The position numbers and the translations under genes were made by a program. Below, piece by piece: positions 1 to 10,041 of a stretch of DNA of 24,493 nucleotides. The notes beneath the pieces were generated by a model. The model saw nothing but the letters and a program-made list of their open reading frames with translations. It had not been told where the DNA came from and searched no databases. This DNA is from Silene noctiflora (lineage: Eukaryota; Streptophyta; Magnoliopsida; Caryophyllales; Caryophyllaceae), in the NCBI GenBank assembly GCA_009801015.1, contig VHZZ01000108.1:55227-79719 (forward strand), given 5' to 3'. How positions within the stretch are numbered: the stretch's first letter is position 1; each line of letters starts with the position of its first letter.

Positions 1-756
1 GAGTCATGATTCAATAGGTCAGGTCCACTTATTTTTTCATTTGTTGATTTATAATTTTGTTATTCTAACCAATTTTATTGAAATAAAAAAAAGAATTGAA
101 AATCTAAATATTTAATGATTAAACATACCGCTTATACGATTCTTATTATTTAGTCATTATAATGAAGATTAGTTCAACTTTATAATATAATTATACATTA
201 GATATCAACAAAAACTCTATGCCGCGTGCCAATATGATGGTGTTTTTTTATGAAACACCTCAAAAAAGCCCCTTATCAGATTTGAACCGATGACTTACGC
301 CTTACCATGGTGTTACTCTACCATTGAGTTAAAAGGGCCCTTTATATATTAAATATTATATATATTTAATTCTTGGCCGAGTCACCACTTATATCTATTC
401 TATAATAAAAATATAATATACATAGAAAATAGATTTAATTAAGTTATTATATTCTATATTATACAACTTACATATACACATATACTTAAGTAGGTAGCTA
501 GCCGCTCGTTTCTAAATGTGATATGTGATATGAGGTTTGTTTACCTTAAACCTCCTTTATTTGAGTAGTTAAAGCATGTCCTGAACAGATTCTTTAAATT
601 ATCTATTATTTAGATTTCGTCCGCTAATTGAATCAATTTAATCTTTTATATTAAGAATAAAAAATTTAGAACGGATTTTTTTTTATAGTTTTCTATTTTA
701 TAGATTTAATATCGAATGGTTTGAATGAATTATTCAAAAAATGAAAGGAAAAAAAA
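1..756. other. Probable nuclear plastid-DNA insert (NUPT), AT-rich spacer around trnT
   Basis: No reading frame of note. The stretch is very AT-rich and encloses a plastid-type tRNA-Thr (267–338), so I infer that it derives from the plastid trnE–trnT–psbD region, in inverted orientation relative to the window. The sequence alone does not fix the outer edges; the right edge could lie anywhere before the CACTA-like sequence at about 940. An alternative is that only the tRNA and short flanks are plastid-derived. This could also be plastid-like DNA of mitochondrial origin, but the surrounding transposons make the nucleus far more likely. Confidence 0.5.
267..338 (-). tRNA. trnT-GGU: Plastid-type tRNA-Thr (anticodon GGU), decayed nuclear copy
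   Basis: On the minus strand the 72 bases fold as a cloverleaf. The acceptor stem is GCCCTTT with AAGGGGC, the D-stem is ACTC/GAGT, the anticodon loop is ATGGTAA with anticodon GGT, and the T-loop is TTCAAAT. This matches plastid trnT-GGU as I know it. The anticodon stem here reads ACACC against GGCGT, which leaves an A·C mismatch where the plastid gene pairs, and the T-stem has a G·T wobble. Those changes fit relaxed selection in a nuclear copy, so it is probably not expressed as a working tRNA. There is no encoded CCA. Confidence 0.8.
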
Positions 757-907
757 TTGAATGTAATCACGTAAGACGGAAAGACCCCTTGAATCTAATA
801 TATATTATTGTTATTATTTAAATAATAATAATTGGATGTAATCATGTAAGACGGAAAGACCCCTTAGATTCTAATATATATTATTGTTATTATTTAAATA
901 ACAATAA
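757..907. repeat. 75-bp tandem duplication (two copies)
   Basis: Copy one runs from about 757 to 831 and copy two from about 832 to 907. Both contain the stretch gtaagacggaaagacccctt followed by taatatatattattgtta. They differ at only a few positions, so the duplication is fairly recent. The core aagacggaaagacccc is identical to a highly conserved stretch of bacterial/plastid 23S rRNA domain V, as recalled. The flanks do not extend that match convincingly. Confidence 0.8.
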
Positions 908-916
908 TATATATTA
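872..916. repeat. AT-rich perfect hairpin (20-bp arms, 5-nt loop)
   Basis: The left arm 872–891 and the right arm 897–916 are exact reverse complements around the loop ATTTA. It overlaps the second copy of the 75-bp tandem repeat. The first copy carries the left arm but only a degraded right arm. Strong AT hairpins of this kind are common in plastid spacers, which would fit the neighbouring plastid-like tRNA. Confidence 0.85.
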
Positions 917-939
917 GATTCGTAAGTTTAATTTTCTCG

Positions 940-1310
940 CTTTCCCGACGGATGTTCCGTCAGTAAAGTCAATCTAATATTGACTTTACTGACGAAAAAT
1001 CCGTCAGAATTCTTTTTACTACCCCATCGTCACTAATTTCACATCTGACGGAAAATCCGTCAGTAAATAATATTACTGAAGGAATTACCGTCAGAAAGCC
1101 GTCAAACTTTATTAGCGTCATTGACTTTGGTCAACACGCAAAAAAAAGATGACGGCATTTTCGTCAGGAATGTGTATCCATCAGGATGTTGTCAGTTTCC
1201 TTTATTTTACTGACGGCTTCCCTTTTCCGTCGGGAATGTCGTCACTATTACGAGTTATTTTAGTAGTGACTTTTGGTCTTTTCCTTCGAGAATGTCGTCC
1301 CTTTTCTCAC
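940..1310. mobile_element. CACTA (En/Spm-like) transposon end with subterminal repeats, fragment
   Basis: At least eight copies, in both orientations, of a TGACGG/CCGTCA motif occur here, several as short palindromes (for example 947–963 and 1045–1063). A perfect 16-bp inverted repeat lies at 958–973 and 979–994. At 1258–1268 the sequence ttttagtagtg is the reverse complement of CACTACTAAAA, a typical CACTA terminal inverted repeat. Clustered subterminal motifs beside such a terminus are the hallmark of this superfamily. No transposase fragment and no matching opposite terminus is visible. Motif-like sequence continues to about 1300, so the element may be nested or rearranged. Confidence 0.6.
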
Positions 1311-2615
1311 CCACTTACTAGCAGTATGAGGGATGATGATAGTAACTGTGATCTTAATCTTTTGGTTAGAGATTTTATAGCATTTGATAAACAATGAGAT
1401 GTTTGAAAATTATCCAATTTAGTGAATAATGATATTGTAAATCAGATTACTAACATTCCACTGCCATATAATGATATTCCAGATTCCCTTATGTGGGGGT
1501 TGTCCGTGGATGAAAATTTCAGTACCAAAACAGCAACATGGTTAGCGCAAGGTTTGTTCGATCAAACTCTTAACAAATGTGAATTTCAGTGGATTTGGAA
1601 ACTGAATATTCCTCCAAAGTTAAATTTTTTTCTTTGGAAAGCCTATGTTGACGGCCTCCGAACAAAAGGTAGGTTGCTCAAAAGTAGTATTAATGTCCCA
1701 CTTCATTGTGTTTTATGCAACTACCCTATTGAAAATAAAGATCATTTCTTTTACAAATGACACTTGATTTGGTCTGTTTTCCAAGACATGAAAACTTTGA
1801 CTTGCAATATTATCATATTTTGACAAAACATTATTAAAGCTAATGAACCTCAATCATCTCAAAGACTTAATTCTAAAAGATGATTTTATTAAAATTATCT
1901 TTATTTGGTGGAATGCATGGTTTTATAGAAATGACACTATCTTTAATAATGTTCATATCAATATCAGCAAACTTATTACTTTATGTACTAATAGCATTAA
2001 GACATGGAATGAGACTAGACATAAGGATCTCAACAATCCCGAAAAAGACAAGTCAACTAGAATCAATTTTAGTAAGGAAGAAATCTGGTGGGAGAAACCT
2101 AGAAATGGTTTCCTAAAGCTAAATTTTGACGGTTCGAAAATAGAAGGCGATAAAGCAGCTTTAGGATATTGTATAAGAGATCATAATGGTAATGTCGTTT
2201 TTCTATGAGCAAAAAAGTGTGGATTCATTAACATTCTTGTTGCAGAAGTTCTCGCTTTAAAAGAAGGTATTTTAGCAGCTAAATACTTAGGAATCTAAAA
2301 GCTAATTGTGGAGGGTGATAATTTATGTGTTATTAACTCAATTCGCAGTACGTGGCAAATTCCCTGGGAAATATCTATTATTATCAAGGATGTGAAATTA
2401 GACCTTCGATAATTAAACATTGCTACCGTGAAGCCAACAAAGTTGCTGATTTTATGGCTTCTATTAGATATTTCTATTGGACATTCACGTCCGTCTCTTT
2501 CGAGGTGGTTTGAAAGCTGGTGGCTTCAACTTACCTCCCTCATTCGAAAGGATGAGATAGGTTGGTTCTACCCGAGAGGATCAATCTAGTTTTCTTACGT
2601 TATCAAAAAAAAAAA
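1310..2615 (+). mobile_element. LINE (plant L1/RTE-like non-LTR), 5'-truncated 3' end
   Basis: This is the last about 1.3 kb of a plant LINE. It holds the end of the reverse transcriptase ORF, with a zinc-binding segment (about 1566–1757) and an RNase H domain (about 2083–2480), a short 3' untranslated part and an 11-nt poly(A) tail at 2605–2615. The 5' end is truncated and abuts the CACTA-like fragment. I could not find a target-site duplication flanking the tail. Several stops interrupt the frame, so it is a dead copy. Its zinc-binding segment differs clearly from that of the minus-strand LINE further on, so the two belong to different lineages. Confidence 0.85.
1318..2510 (+). pseudogene. 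LINE ORF2 C-terminus: zf-RVT and RNase H, broken
   Basis: From about 1318 the frame reads MRDDDSNCDLNLLVRDF and, after two in-frame stops between 1395 and 1412, continues in the same frame as VNNDIVNQITNIPLP. This is the classic linker before the zinc-binding domain of plant LINE reverse transcriptases. At about 1566–1757 follow FQWIWKLNIPPKLNFFLWK and CVLCNYPIENKDHFFY, the zf-RVT signature. A later frame (1843–2208) contains WWEKPRNGFLKLNFDGS and ALGYCIRDHNG, the start of a plant-LINE RNase H domain, whose remainder (AEVLALKEG and onward) runs on to about 2480 with further stops. The copy is non-functional. Confidence 0.85.
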
Positions 2616-3392
2616 TCAGACAAGGTCATGAATTAGATTTATTTCCGCTAAAAATGAGGCTATGTTTGGAAATGGTGATCCCTCTGAATCTTGAGTATAA
2701 TTATTTTGAATGTGTTAGGATCCTCTCTACTTATTTCTCTTCATTTCCTTCTCTCAACTCCATTTAATAATAATTTCCCCTTTAACTTCCATTTTTCCTT
2801 TATTTATATGCATAAATTTAGGACCATTAGATTTCGCCAAAATGCGATCTTGACCATTATAAGGAAATGAACTCAATTATTTGTTCTATTTTCGTGTCCT
2901 ATTTTGTCACTCTTTATTTCTTTTTTGACCAACAGTGCGTGTAGGGTTTGAAATTAAAGAGACGGAAGTGACTTTACTTGATTGAACTAGTAATGCAATA
3001 GGGTAAATTAGAGATTTTTTGAATTCTATATCTGAAAAAATTTAAATTTTCCGTTATTCAGGGAAACTGCCCTCCCTTACCTGCTAGCAATGACGTTCCT
3101 ACCTTTAGGTCAGTGGGGTCTCAAGATCCTACAACTTTTCATACAATAGACTTTTTTTATTGTTAAATATGTTTGATTGCAAATTTTGCGTCTTTTAGAC
3201 CTCATACAGAAAAGAAATATAGTAATAATTACTAAATTTGCCACACACTGTATAGCTTCTGGGTACGCCAGTGCCTGCTAGTTTCGACACATTAACCTTA
3301 AATCTTAATCATATAAAAATTTGTGTAAATATCATAAAGTCCACGATGTGTCACTAGAAAGAACTAGCGTGACACAAGATCAGACACAAAAC
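2616..3392. other. Intergenic, no gene seen
   Basis: No convincing coding frame on either strand. The only structure noted is an imperfect short palindrome around GTGTCAC…GTGACAC at 3348–3375. Confidence 0.6.
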
Positions 3393-3765
3393 TTAGTTTA
3401 AAAAACCGCATCTTGAGTGCGCCTAAGGCGCGCCTTGAACGTCTTAGTGCGTTTTAGGTGCGCCTTTTAGACGAGGCTCGCCGAACAAGGCTAACTAGTA
3501 CGCATTTTTCATATCTTTTAGACAAGGCTCGTCATTTCATTTTCCCATTATTCCTAACTTTAATTTACTCCTTGGCATGTTAGCCAACTTCAAAAACCTA
3601 AAAGGTTATTGTTGTCCAAAAAATTATTTGAAAATTACAAATTTGTTATTAAAAATAGGGCACCTTGTGTCAAAATGCGCGCGCTTTCGTATTGTGCTTT
3701 GCGCCTTGTCGCCTTGGCCCCTTAGCGCCTCGATGTTTCTTGCGCATTTTCAAACTAAGACACGA
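3393..3765. repeat. GCGCC-rich inverted-repeat element (MITE-like)
   Basis: The left edge cttagtttaaaaaaccgc (from about 3392) is mirrored by the complement of gcgcattttcaaactaag at the right edge (about 3747–3764). Inside each edge lies sequence dense in GCGCC/GGCGC words (3415–3530 and 3665–3735), while the middle is AT-rich. A GC-rich pair of ends around an AT-rich centre, with opposite orientation, suggests a small non-autonomous element. I recall similar GCGCCTAAGGCGC repeats from other plant genomes but cannot name a family. No clear target-site duplication was found. Confidence 0.45.
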
Positions 3766-3865
3766 AAATAAAGAGAGACTCCACTGTCGAGGTATCAAAA
3801 TGTTTAAGATTTTTTTTTTGGCAGCAGTAATTAATAGTAAGCTTACAAACCCATTTCAGCTCTAA

Positions 3866-5129
3866 CTAGGTTATGGGCAACCGTATTAAGACGACGAGAT
3901 AAAAAAAACTAAAACAAATACAATGAAACAAAGTTAAATAAGACTCAATATCCTGCAGTAGTCCCTCAGTCATATGATGAGGCGTCTCCACCTTAGCCAG
4001 TTGTAACAGGAGTTGAAGGTAGACAATAGAAATGTCAAGATGAAGAATATTACAACCCGTAGCCCATCTGATAAGATCCCTAATTCTCATGGCTTCAACT
4101 TGAATGGCAGATTCAGCTTTAAAACTACGAGCAAAGTTACAAACACGAACTCCCGCAGGCGAGTACACCACCCACCCAAGAGAGGCTTGAAACGAATCCA
4201 CCCAACTAGCATCAACTTTTGCACGAAATGGCATACAAGAACCCTTATCTCCCACTATAAAAATAACGAAAAATGGTTCCTAATGTCACTGCGAACAGAG
4301 TCCAAAGGGTCATAATGTTTCACCCAGAGGCAGAGGCTTTTGAAATCACAAGATCCTCTGCCTCCAAAGCCATTCTTGCACCACAACCTTGGAGATTATA
4401 GAAGTAGTCAACTAAGAACGTTTTACCTGAAAAAATTACCTCGTTCCTAAGGCACCATATACTCCAAAAAACAGAGAGGAAAAGAATAATCAAGGTGTCA
4501 GCATTCTCCTTAGAATCAAAGTAAGAAATCCAATTAATAATCCAATCTATGACAAATAGTTTCAGTGAAATCCGTGGAGAGACCAAGCGGGGAACAAGCC
4601 CACAAACGCTTCACCAAAAGACAATTAAGAAAAAGATGATCAAATGTCTCAATTGAACCCGTTTCACGACACAGGGGACATGCATGATCAACATTAATAT
4701 TACGCCTCATGAATTCAGCCCCTACTGAAAGGGAATCCGTGATAATTCGCCAGACAAGAATTTTCCAAACTTGGGGACCAGGAAGATGCCATAACCTTCT
4801 ATGAAATTCTTAACGGAGAGGTTAATGCGATTACTATCCTTATTAGTACTATGAATATTCAAATGTGATGAAAGACTAATAGCATACCCGCTTGTGACTG
4901 AGTAGATACTAGAAGACGTATGCTTCCAAAAAACATAGTCCTTAGTATTAGAAGCACAAATAGGCATAACAAAAAATCTCCTAGCCCAATCGTTATCAAA
5001 CATTTCATTAATAAGGTCATAATTCCATTGTAAAGAAGGAAGCAAAAGTTCCTTAACCGTCATATTAAGCATTGACCGCGACGGAGGAAACCCGAAACTG
5101 GTAATATTATCCGGGGCAGACCCATTCAC
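3866..5129 (-). pseudogene. LINE ORF2 C-terminus: zf-RVT and RNase H, broken
   Basis: The frame 5129–4722 gives the linker and start of the zinc-binding domain (DYVFWKHTSSSIYSVTSGYA). After a frame change the Cys/His motif CPLCRETGSIETFDHLFLNC follows at about 4685–4625. RNase H is recognisable in 4255–3866: KVDASWVD, ASLGWVVYSPAG, AESAIQVEAMRIRDLIRWA. RNase H at the C-terminus is typical of plant L1 elements. Stops and frame changes interrupt the region between these blocks. Confidence 0.85.
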
Positions 5130-5517
5130 CCAATTTGTGTTCCAAATATTAAGACCCGATTGAATTTCAAATTTCCATCATATTCCTGATAACACCAATT
5201 CCATACCACAGTAAATGCTTTTACAGCCCCATGACGAAGAGGTACAATTTTTCAAGGCATCTGGCGGATAAGACTATCATTGCGGATGCGTTTATTATAG
5301 AACACCCTGCTAAGCAATGAAGCTCTAGAATTAAGGACTTTTCATGCGAGTTTTCCCAACAGAGCCTGGTTTAAAAACTTAATATTTCTAATACCAAGAC
5401 CACCTTCCGACTTGGGTAAGGTAATGAAATTCTTACAACACCGGTGGATAGTAGACGTAGACTTCGTTCCAGCCCACCAAAAATGTGCCAACAAGGAATT
5501 AATCTTGTTAGCCACAC

Positions 5518-6700
5518 TTACCAGTATTTTAAATACCAGTAAAACATAATTAGATAAGCTAAGGTAGACAAAACAGAAAAAATCAAAGTCTGTCGGCCAG
5601 CAGGGGAGAGAAAAGTTCTATTCCAAGACGAAATGCGTCGTTTAACTTTGTCAATAAGATCATGAAAAATAACCTTCTTAGACGAACCAAAATACGTTTC
5701 GATATCCAGATACTTACCAATGCCCTTGTTCTGTAAAATATGAAGAGTACTCAAACCATTTCTGACAGAGTGCATAGTAGTTTCGGACTAAAAATAATCC
5801 CCGATTTATTCTCATTCACAATTTGACCTGGGGCACTACAGTAGGAATCCAGTATTCCCTTAATCCGTGAGAAAGCATCCTCTTTATCATGAAAAAAGAA
5901 AACTGAATCATCAGCGAAGAAAAGATGGGATAAAGGAGGGGTATTCCTAGACAACTTAATCCCAAAAAGCAAACCATTAAACTGAGGAGCTTGGACATTA
6001 CGAGATAAAATCTCCATACAAAGAATAAAAAGGTACGGTGAAAGCGGGTCTCCCTGGCGTAGCCCACACTTAGGCTGAAACTGTTTTAAAAGGGCGCCGT
6101 TAAAAAGAACCTCATAAGACACCGTAGAAACACAATTCATAATAAGATTAATCAACCTAGGGGGAAAACCAAAGCAACAAAGAGTACGTTGGAGAAAATC
6201 CCACCTAATACGATCATAGGCTTTGCTCATGTCAGCTTTAAAAGAAAACCTCCCATAACTACCAGAAGTATGTTTATTAATGTTTTGAATCGCCTCATGG
6301 GCAAGCATGACATTATCACCAATATGACGTCCCGCAACAAAAGCATTTTGATAATCTTCCGTCGGTTAAATCATGACCCTCGCAAGCCTATTACCGATAC
6401 ATCTAGTAACAACTTTCATTACCACATTGCAAAGACTAAACAGACGAAACTCTTCCACTTTTTCCGAACTGTCACACTTAGGAATTAGAGTAATAAAAGT
6501 TCTATTTAATTCTTTAAGCATCGTGCCTCCATTAAGGATACTTAAAACATTAGAAGTGACATTGTCTTTAACAGTATGCCAACACTTTTGAAAAAAAATA
6601 GCCAGAAATCCATCAGGGCCTGGCGATTTTGCCCCTAGCTAGAAAACCGCTCGCCTGACATCTTTTGATAAGAAAGGCTTTGAAAGGAAATCCATATCAT
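5518..6700 (-). pseudogene. LINE ORF2 reverse transcriptase domain, broken
   Basis: Motifs run in the expected order on the minus strand: SPGPDGFL (about 6630–6607), QNAFVAGRHI upstream of MLAHEAIQNINKHTSG, KADMSKAYDRIRWDFLQ with the first catalytic Asp, CGLRQGDPLSPYLFILCMEIL, and HLFFADDSVFFF with the catalytic FADD (about 5919–5908; F replaces the commoner Y). The thumb-side segment GKYLDIETYFGSSKK…SSWNRTFLSPAGRQTLI lies in the adjoining frame (5775–5518). The uninterrupted core is 185 residues (6308–5751). Stops and frame changes on both sides show a dead copy. Confidence 0.93.
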
Positions 6701-7324
6701 CTTCTTTAATTTAGATATTAACTATTTGAAACAGCGATTCAAAATCATCAATCCTAGATAAAACATTAGGGATAGGCATGGAAGAGGCATCAGAAATAGA
6801 CGAGAAAGAGCTACCATAGTGACATACCGGATTATAGAGTTCGTAAAAATACGAATAAAATAGATTCCCAATACGAGCTTGATCATAAATCCACTCCCCC
6901 ATATCATCTTTAATACCCAGGATGAAGTTGCGACCCGCGCGCTCCTTAACCCAGTTAAAGAAGGATTTAGTACATTTGTCACCATCAACAATCCATTTCA
7001 GTTTAGCATACTACTTCCAGTGAGAAGCAGCAGCCCTAGCAAACTCAATAACTTCGTTATTAACTTGGACAGAGATTTCTTCATTTCCAGAATTAATAGT
7101 ACAAGCCATAGATTCCTCAAGGCTTTCATCAAAGCCGTCCCACTTCCTACTCCAAGCCTTCCTCTTATTAATGGACCACGTTTCAAAATGTTCCTAATGA
7201 AGGAAAGTTTCCTAATCAACCTAAAAGGAGAAGATCTCACAAACTCAGTCATCCAACTTCTTTGGATAATAGACAAACCCTCCTCGTTATCCAAATTCCA
7301 CGCTTCTACTTTATACGATTTTTT

Positions 7325-8041
7325 TTAAAGGATTCCGAACAAGGTTAAAATCGAGTTCAATGGGAGAGTGACCAGAGATTTGAATTGGGAAATGCTTGAC
7401 CTCAGTGTTTGGAAAAAACCGAAACCAATCCTTGGACCCATAGGCCTTGTCAATTCTTTCAACCCTATTGAACCTTTCATATTATTGCACCACGTAAAAC
7501 GCAGTCCTTTGAACGGAATATCTACAAGTTCATACTCAGTCCTCCATTTATGAAAATCCAAAGCACCACTAATGTACCTTTTTTTCTTACTCAACTTATC
7601 ACAACTAAACTTGACTTGATTAAAATCACCCACAACAACAAATGGATGATCAAAAGAGGAAAGCCAAATGCCCAGCTGCTCAAGAACACCTAGGCGAAGA
7701 CACTGCTCAGGCTCCCCATAAAACAGTACAAGATACCAAACCAAAGCGGCATTCATTTCATTCTTAAGGATGATGAAATTATTACGAGTAAATACAAATT
7801 CCATCGTCACGCCTCTTCGCCAACCACACCATACCCCACCAGAACTACCAACTGCATTAACCCCCAGAGACTCAACATAACCAGCACCTCTAAGCAAAGG
7901 ATTAACTAAATTAACATTACATTTTGTTTCGCATAAAAAGATAAAATCATAACTCTTATTACTAATCAGCGCTCTAAGTTTCGGAATTATAGGGGAGAGT
8001 GCATTGTTAAGTCCCCTACAATTCCAAATAAGACCATTCAT
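7325..8041 (-). pseudogene. LINE ORF2 endonuclease domain (APE type), broken
   Basis: ORF2 starts MNGLIWNCRGLNN, the near-invariant start of plant LINE ORF2. It carries the endonuclease landmarks WNCRG (metal-site Asn), FLCETK (Glu), VVVGDFNQ (Asp/Asn) and FTWCN. After FTWCNN the frame slips. The downstream signature, with a GHSPIEL segment equivalent to the usual SDHCPL histidine motif, continues in a neighbouring frame from about 7470 to 7330. The domain nicks target DNA to prime reverse transcription. This copy is inactive. Confidence 0.88.
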
Positions 8042-8922
8042 GAAATCAAATGAGGTTGATTGAGGCCAACCTCCGCAAAACCTGAGCCACGAGCAGAACC
8101 AGAATCATCACTTGAAGTCATGCCATCTTCTTCACCAACACTAATATGGAACACCGTCCCAACTGACACATTCCCCATAGTATGAGCTCTCACATCATTT
8201 ATGCAAACGTTTTTCGATAACTAAGAAAGGTAGGCTTTAGCATGGTCAACAGAATCCAGCATCCTTCCAGGGACCTCTGAACCATGAATTTCTGATCTAC
8301 ATTTCCTTTTCTTAATAGGTAAACAGAGATCACTCATAAAACCAGTTGTAGAACCGAAACCATTCTTCTCAAGAGTAGCTGCAACATCAGCAGACTTTGC
8401 CTTCTTGAACCAAGAGCAGAACCCTTGACAAGTCCAATCTGAAAAACCTCTACATCAACATTAGGATCATAAATAACAGGGCCCTTTAGCTTCAACCCAA
8501 CCATATTGGAATCAGAAGCGGTCACCTCAGAGCAGATCTTATCAGCAGGAATAGAACTAGAACCAATGTTTAAGGCCAGCATTGTATTAACCTTAATGAT
8601 TAGCCTCCAATTCAGCTCCCACTAGACTATCTGAATCGGAACTATGAAAAGGACATTCAGGCGTAGAGTAGTTAGAGCTTGAAGAGTCATCAATATTAAT
8701 TATCACATCATTATCATACTGAGGACCATCCACATCAGAAGGTCTGACATCACCAGGAGAAGTCTGATAAAAATTATAGGGATAAACAATAGGGAATCCT
8801 AATCCAAGATTTATGATGTGAGTTGTCCAGTTGAGTCTCACATTCATACAACTTATAATCTCACTCTTTTTACGGCACTTGTTATTCCCTAACCCAAGAT
8901 TAAGAAGATTTTTGCTATGCAT
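8039..8922 (-). pseudogene. LINE ORF1 C-terminal tail, broken
   Basis: Two frames (8922–8593 and 8582–8334) plus a continuation ending at 8039 make up an acidic, serine-rich, low-complexity region (INIDDSSSSNYSTPECPFHS; near the end SSDDSGSARGSGFAEVG). This is what usually follows the CCHC knuckle of plant LINE ORF1 proteins. No CCHC motif is present, so the N-terminal part is missing. The last codons end QPHLIS with a TGA stop that overlaps the ATG of the endonuclease frame as ATGA. The assignment rests mainly on position directly upstream of ORF2. Confidence 0.6.
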
Positions 8923-8940
8923 TAAGTCTCCCTTAAAATG

Positions 8941-8970
8941 ACACTATCCGTCTTAAGTTTAAGACGGGTC
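8941..8970. repeat. CCGTCTTAA/TTAAGACGG palindrome
   Basis: Nine-base arms ccgtcttaa (8948–8956) and ttaagacgg (8959–8967) surround a GT centre. A related word pair, attttaagac and gtcttaaaat, sits around 13346–13380 inside an FAO intron. The motif looks like the core of a dispersed short repeat and borders the 5' end of the minus-strand LINE. Confidence 0.55.
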
Positions 8971-9070
8971 AAGTATATCTTATTCTCGTGATGCTGCAAT
9001 TTTTTCGACTTCTAATTATATAACTACCTATTAGACATTAGTTAGTGTATATGGAAGCGATTGGTGATAA

Positions 9071-9575
9071 GGCTGGGCAAAAAGATACGATACGATTTTA
9101 TTATACGTATATGATATAGTATACGGTTTCAAATATACGGATTTTCGTATATCCCATACGAATTTCTATATATGCTATACGGTCTATTAAAAACCGTATC
9201 GGATATGTATCGACAAAATTTGAAACCGGATATACGGTTTTCGATACGGTTCCTTTTCAAATAGAAAATATTAAAATATACATAAAACCATGAAACATCG
9301 AGTACTGACTCAGTCTTATTACTCTTGTATATTTTTAAGTTATTTACTCTTATACTATTTAATACTTTTTTAAGTTACTAATAAAAATCATAAGATCACC
9401 CAAAAAAATGAAAATAAGACAAAAAATTAAATAAATTGAACTGAATATCGGATACCATATATACAGTTTTCGTATATACGGAAAATCTGTATCGGATAAG
9501 AATACTTAAAATTGAGATTTTGAAAACCGGATATCCGATACGGTTTTGAAAACCATATCGAATAGGTGATGTACT
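9071..9575. repeat. ATACGG-rich degenerate repeat element
   Basis: More than fifteen copies, in both orientations, of atacgg/ccgtat words spread over about 500 bp. There are local inverted pairs such as gtttcaaat (9127–9135) with atttgaaac (around 9218–9227). It begins gctgggcaaaaag, similar to the GGGC-starting ends of plant elements filled with short CGGT-type words. No matching right end is visible and no protein is encoded. The centre (about 9260–9420) is plain AT-rich sequence. Family unknown. Confidence 0.5.
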
Positions 9576-9941
9576 CGACTGACTGACCAGTGGAGTGATC
9601 TGTTGGAGGGAAATGAGTAGCACTATCATCTCATGTATCTTAAGGGTCCTTGCTAATGGTGGATGTAAGAGGAGTGATATATGCAACATTACTAGTTTGT
9701 TAATTGTTAGCAGCACCGAAAGATTGAAAGATGGTTTTCGAATGACCCAAAAATAACACCCATTTCTAATCAACTTTGAGTGTTAATACTCATTTGTGTA
9801 GAATACAGTTTGAATATGAAAAACCTGCATATTGGGATAAATTAATTTCATTTTTATTCCAAAAATAAAGCTGTAAGAAGAGTTTGGGCAGTTTTTTTCA
9901 ATATGGCTAATGACAATGCAAAAGTTCTAAATCGATTTAAG
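9576..9941. other. Intergenic, downstream flank of FAO
   Basis: No gene on either strand. A second possible poly(A) signal for FAO, AATAAA on the minus strand, lies at 9858–9853. Confidence 0.5.
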
Positions 9942-9947
9942 TTTATT
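9942..9947 (-). terminator. Candidate poly(A) signal of FAO
   Basis: TTTATT on the plus strand is AATAAA on the coding strand, about 95 nt past the FAO stop, a normal distance for a plant near-upstream element. Plant signals are loose, so this is only the best candidate. Confidence 0.45.
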
Positions 9948-10041
9948 AAGATATGGAAGTGGAAGTAATTGAATGAGTGTAATATAGGTTTATACAGATA
10001 CATAAGAGGTACAAATAAACTAAAATGAATCTGTACTAAGA

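Larger units (their letters stand above)
3810..8940 (-). mobile_element. LINE (plant L1-type non-LTR), near-complete but decayed
   Basis: Read on the minus strand, the order is the tail of ORF1 (about 8922–8039), the apurinic-type endonuclease (8041 to about 7330), reverse transcriptase (about 6700–5518), the zinc-binding segment (about 4800–4600), RNase H (about 4230–3930) and a poly(A) tail, seen as ten T at 3810–3819. This is the standard plant L1 layout. The element is truncated within ORF1, and many stops and several frameshifts make it inactive. The 8-bp word GTTTAAGA stands both just beyond the tail (3802–3809) and at 8957–8964. It could be a target-site duplication, but the right copy sits in a pre-existing palindromic repeat, so this is weak. 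Confidence 0.92.

Noticed and set aside
1149-1397. 82-residue open frame as a host gene
   Set aside because: Its first half is the CACTA subterminal repeats and its end is LINE coding sequence in frame by chance.
9396-9773. 125-residue open frame on the minus strand
   Set aside because: Overlaps the ATACGG-rich repeat, with biased composition and no recognisable domain.
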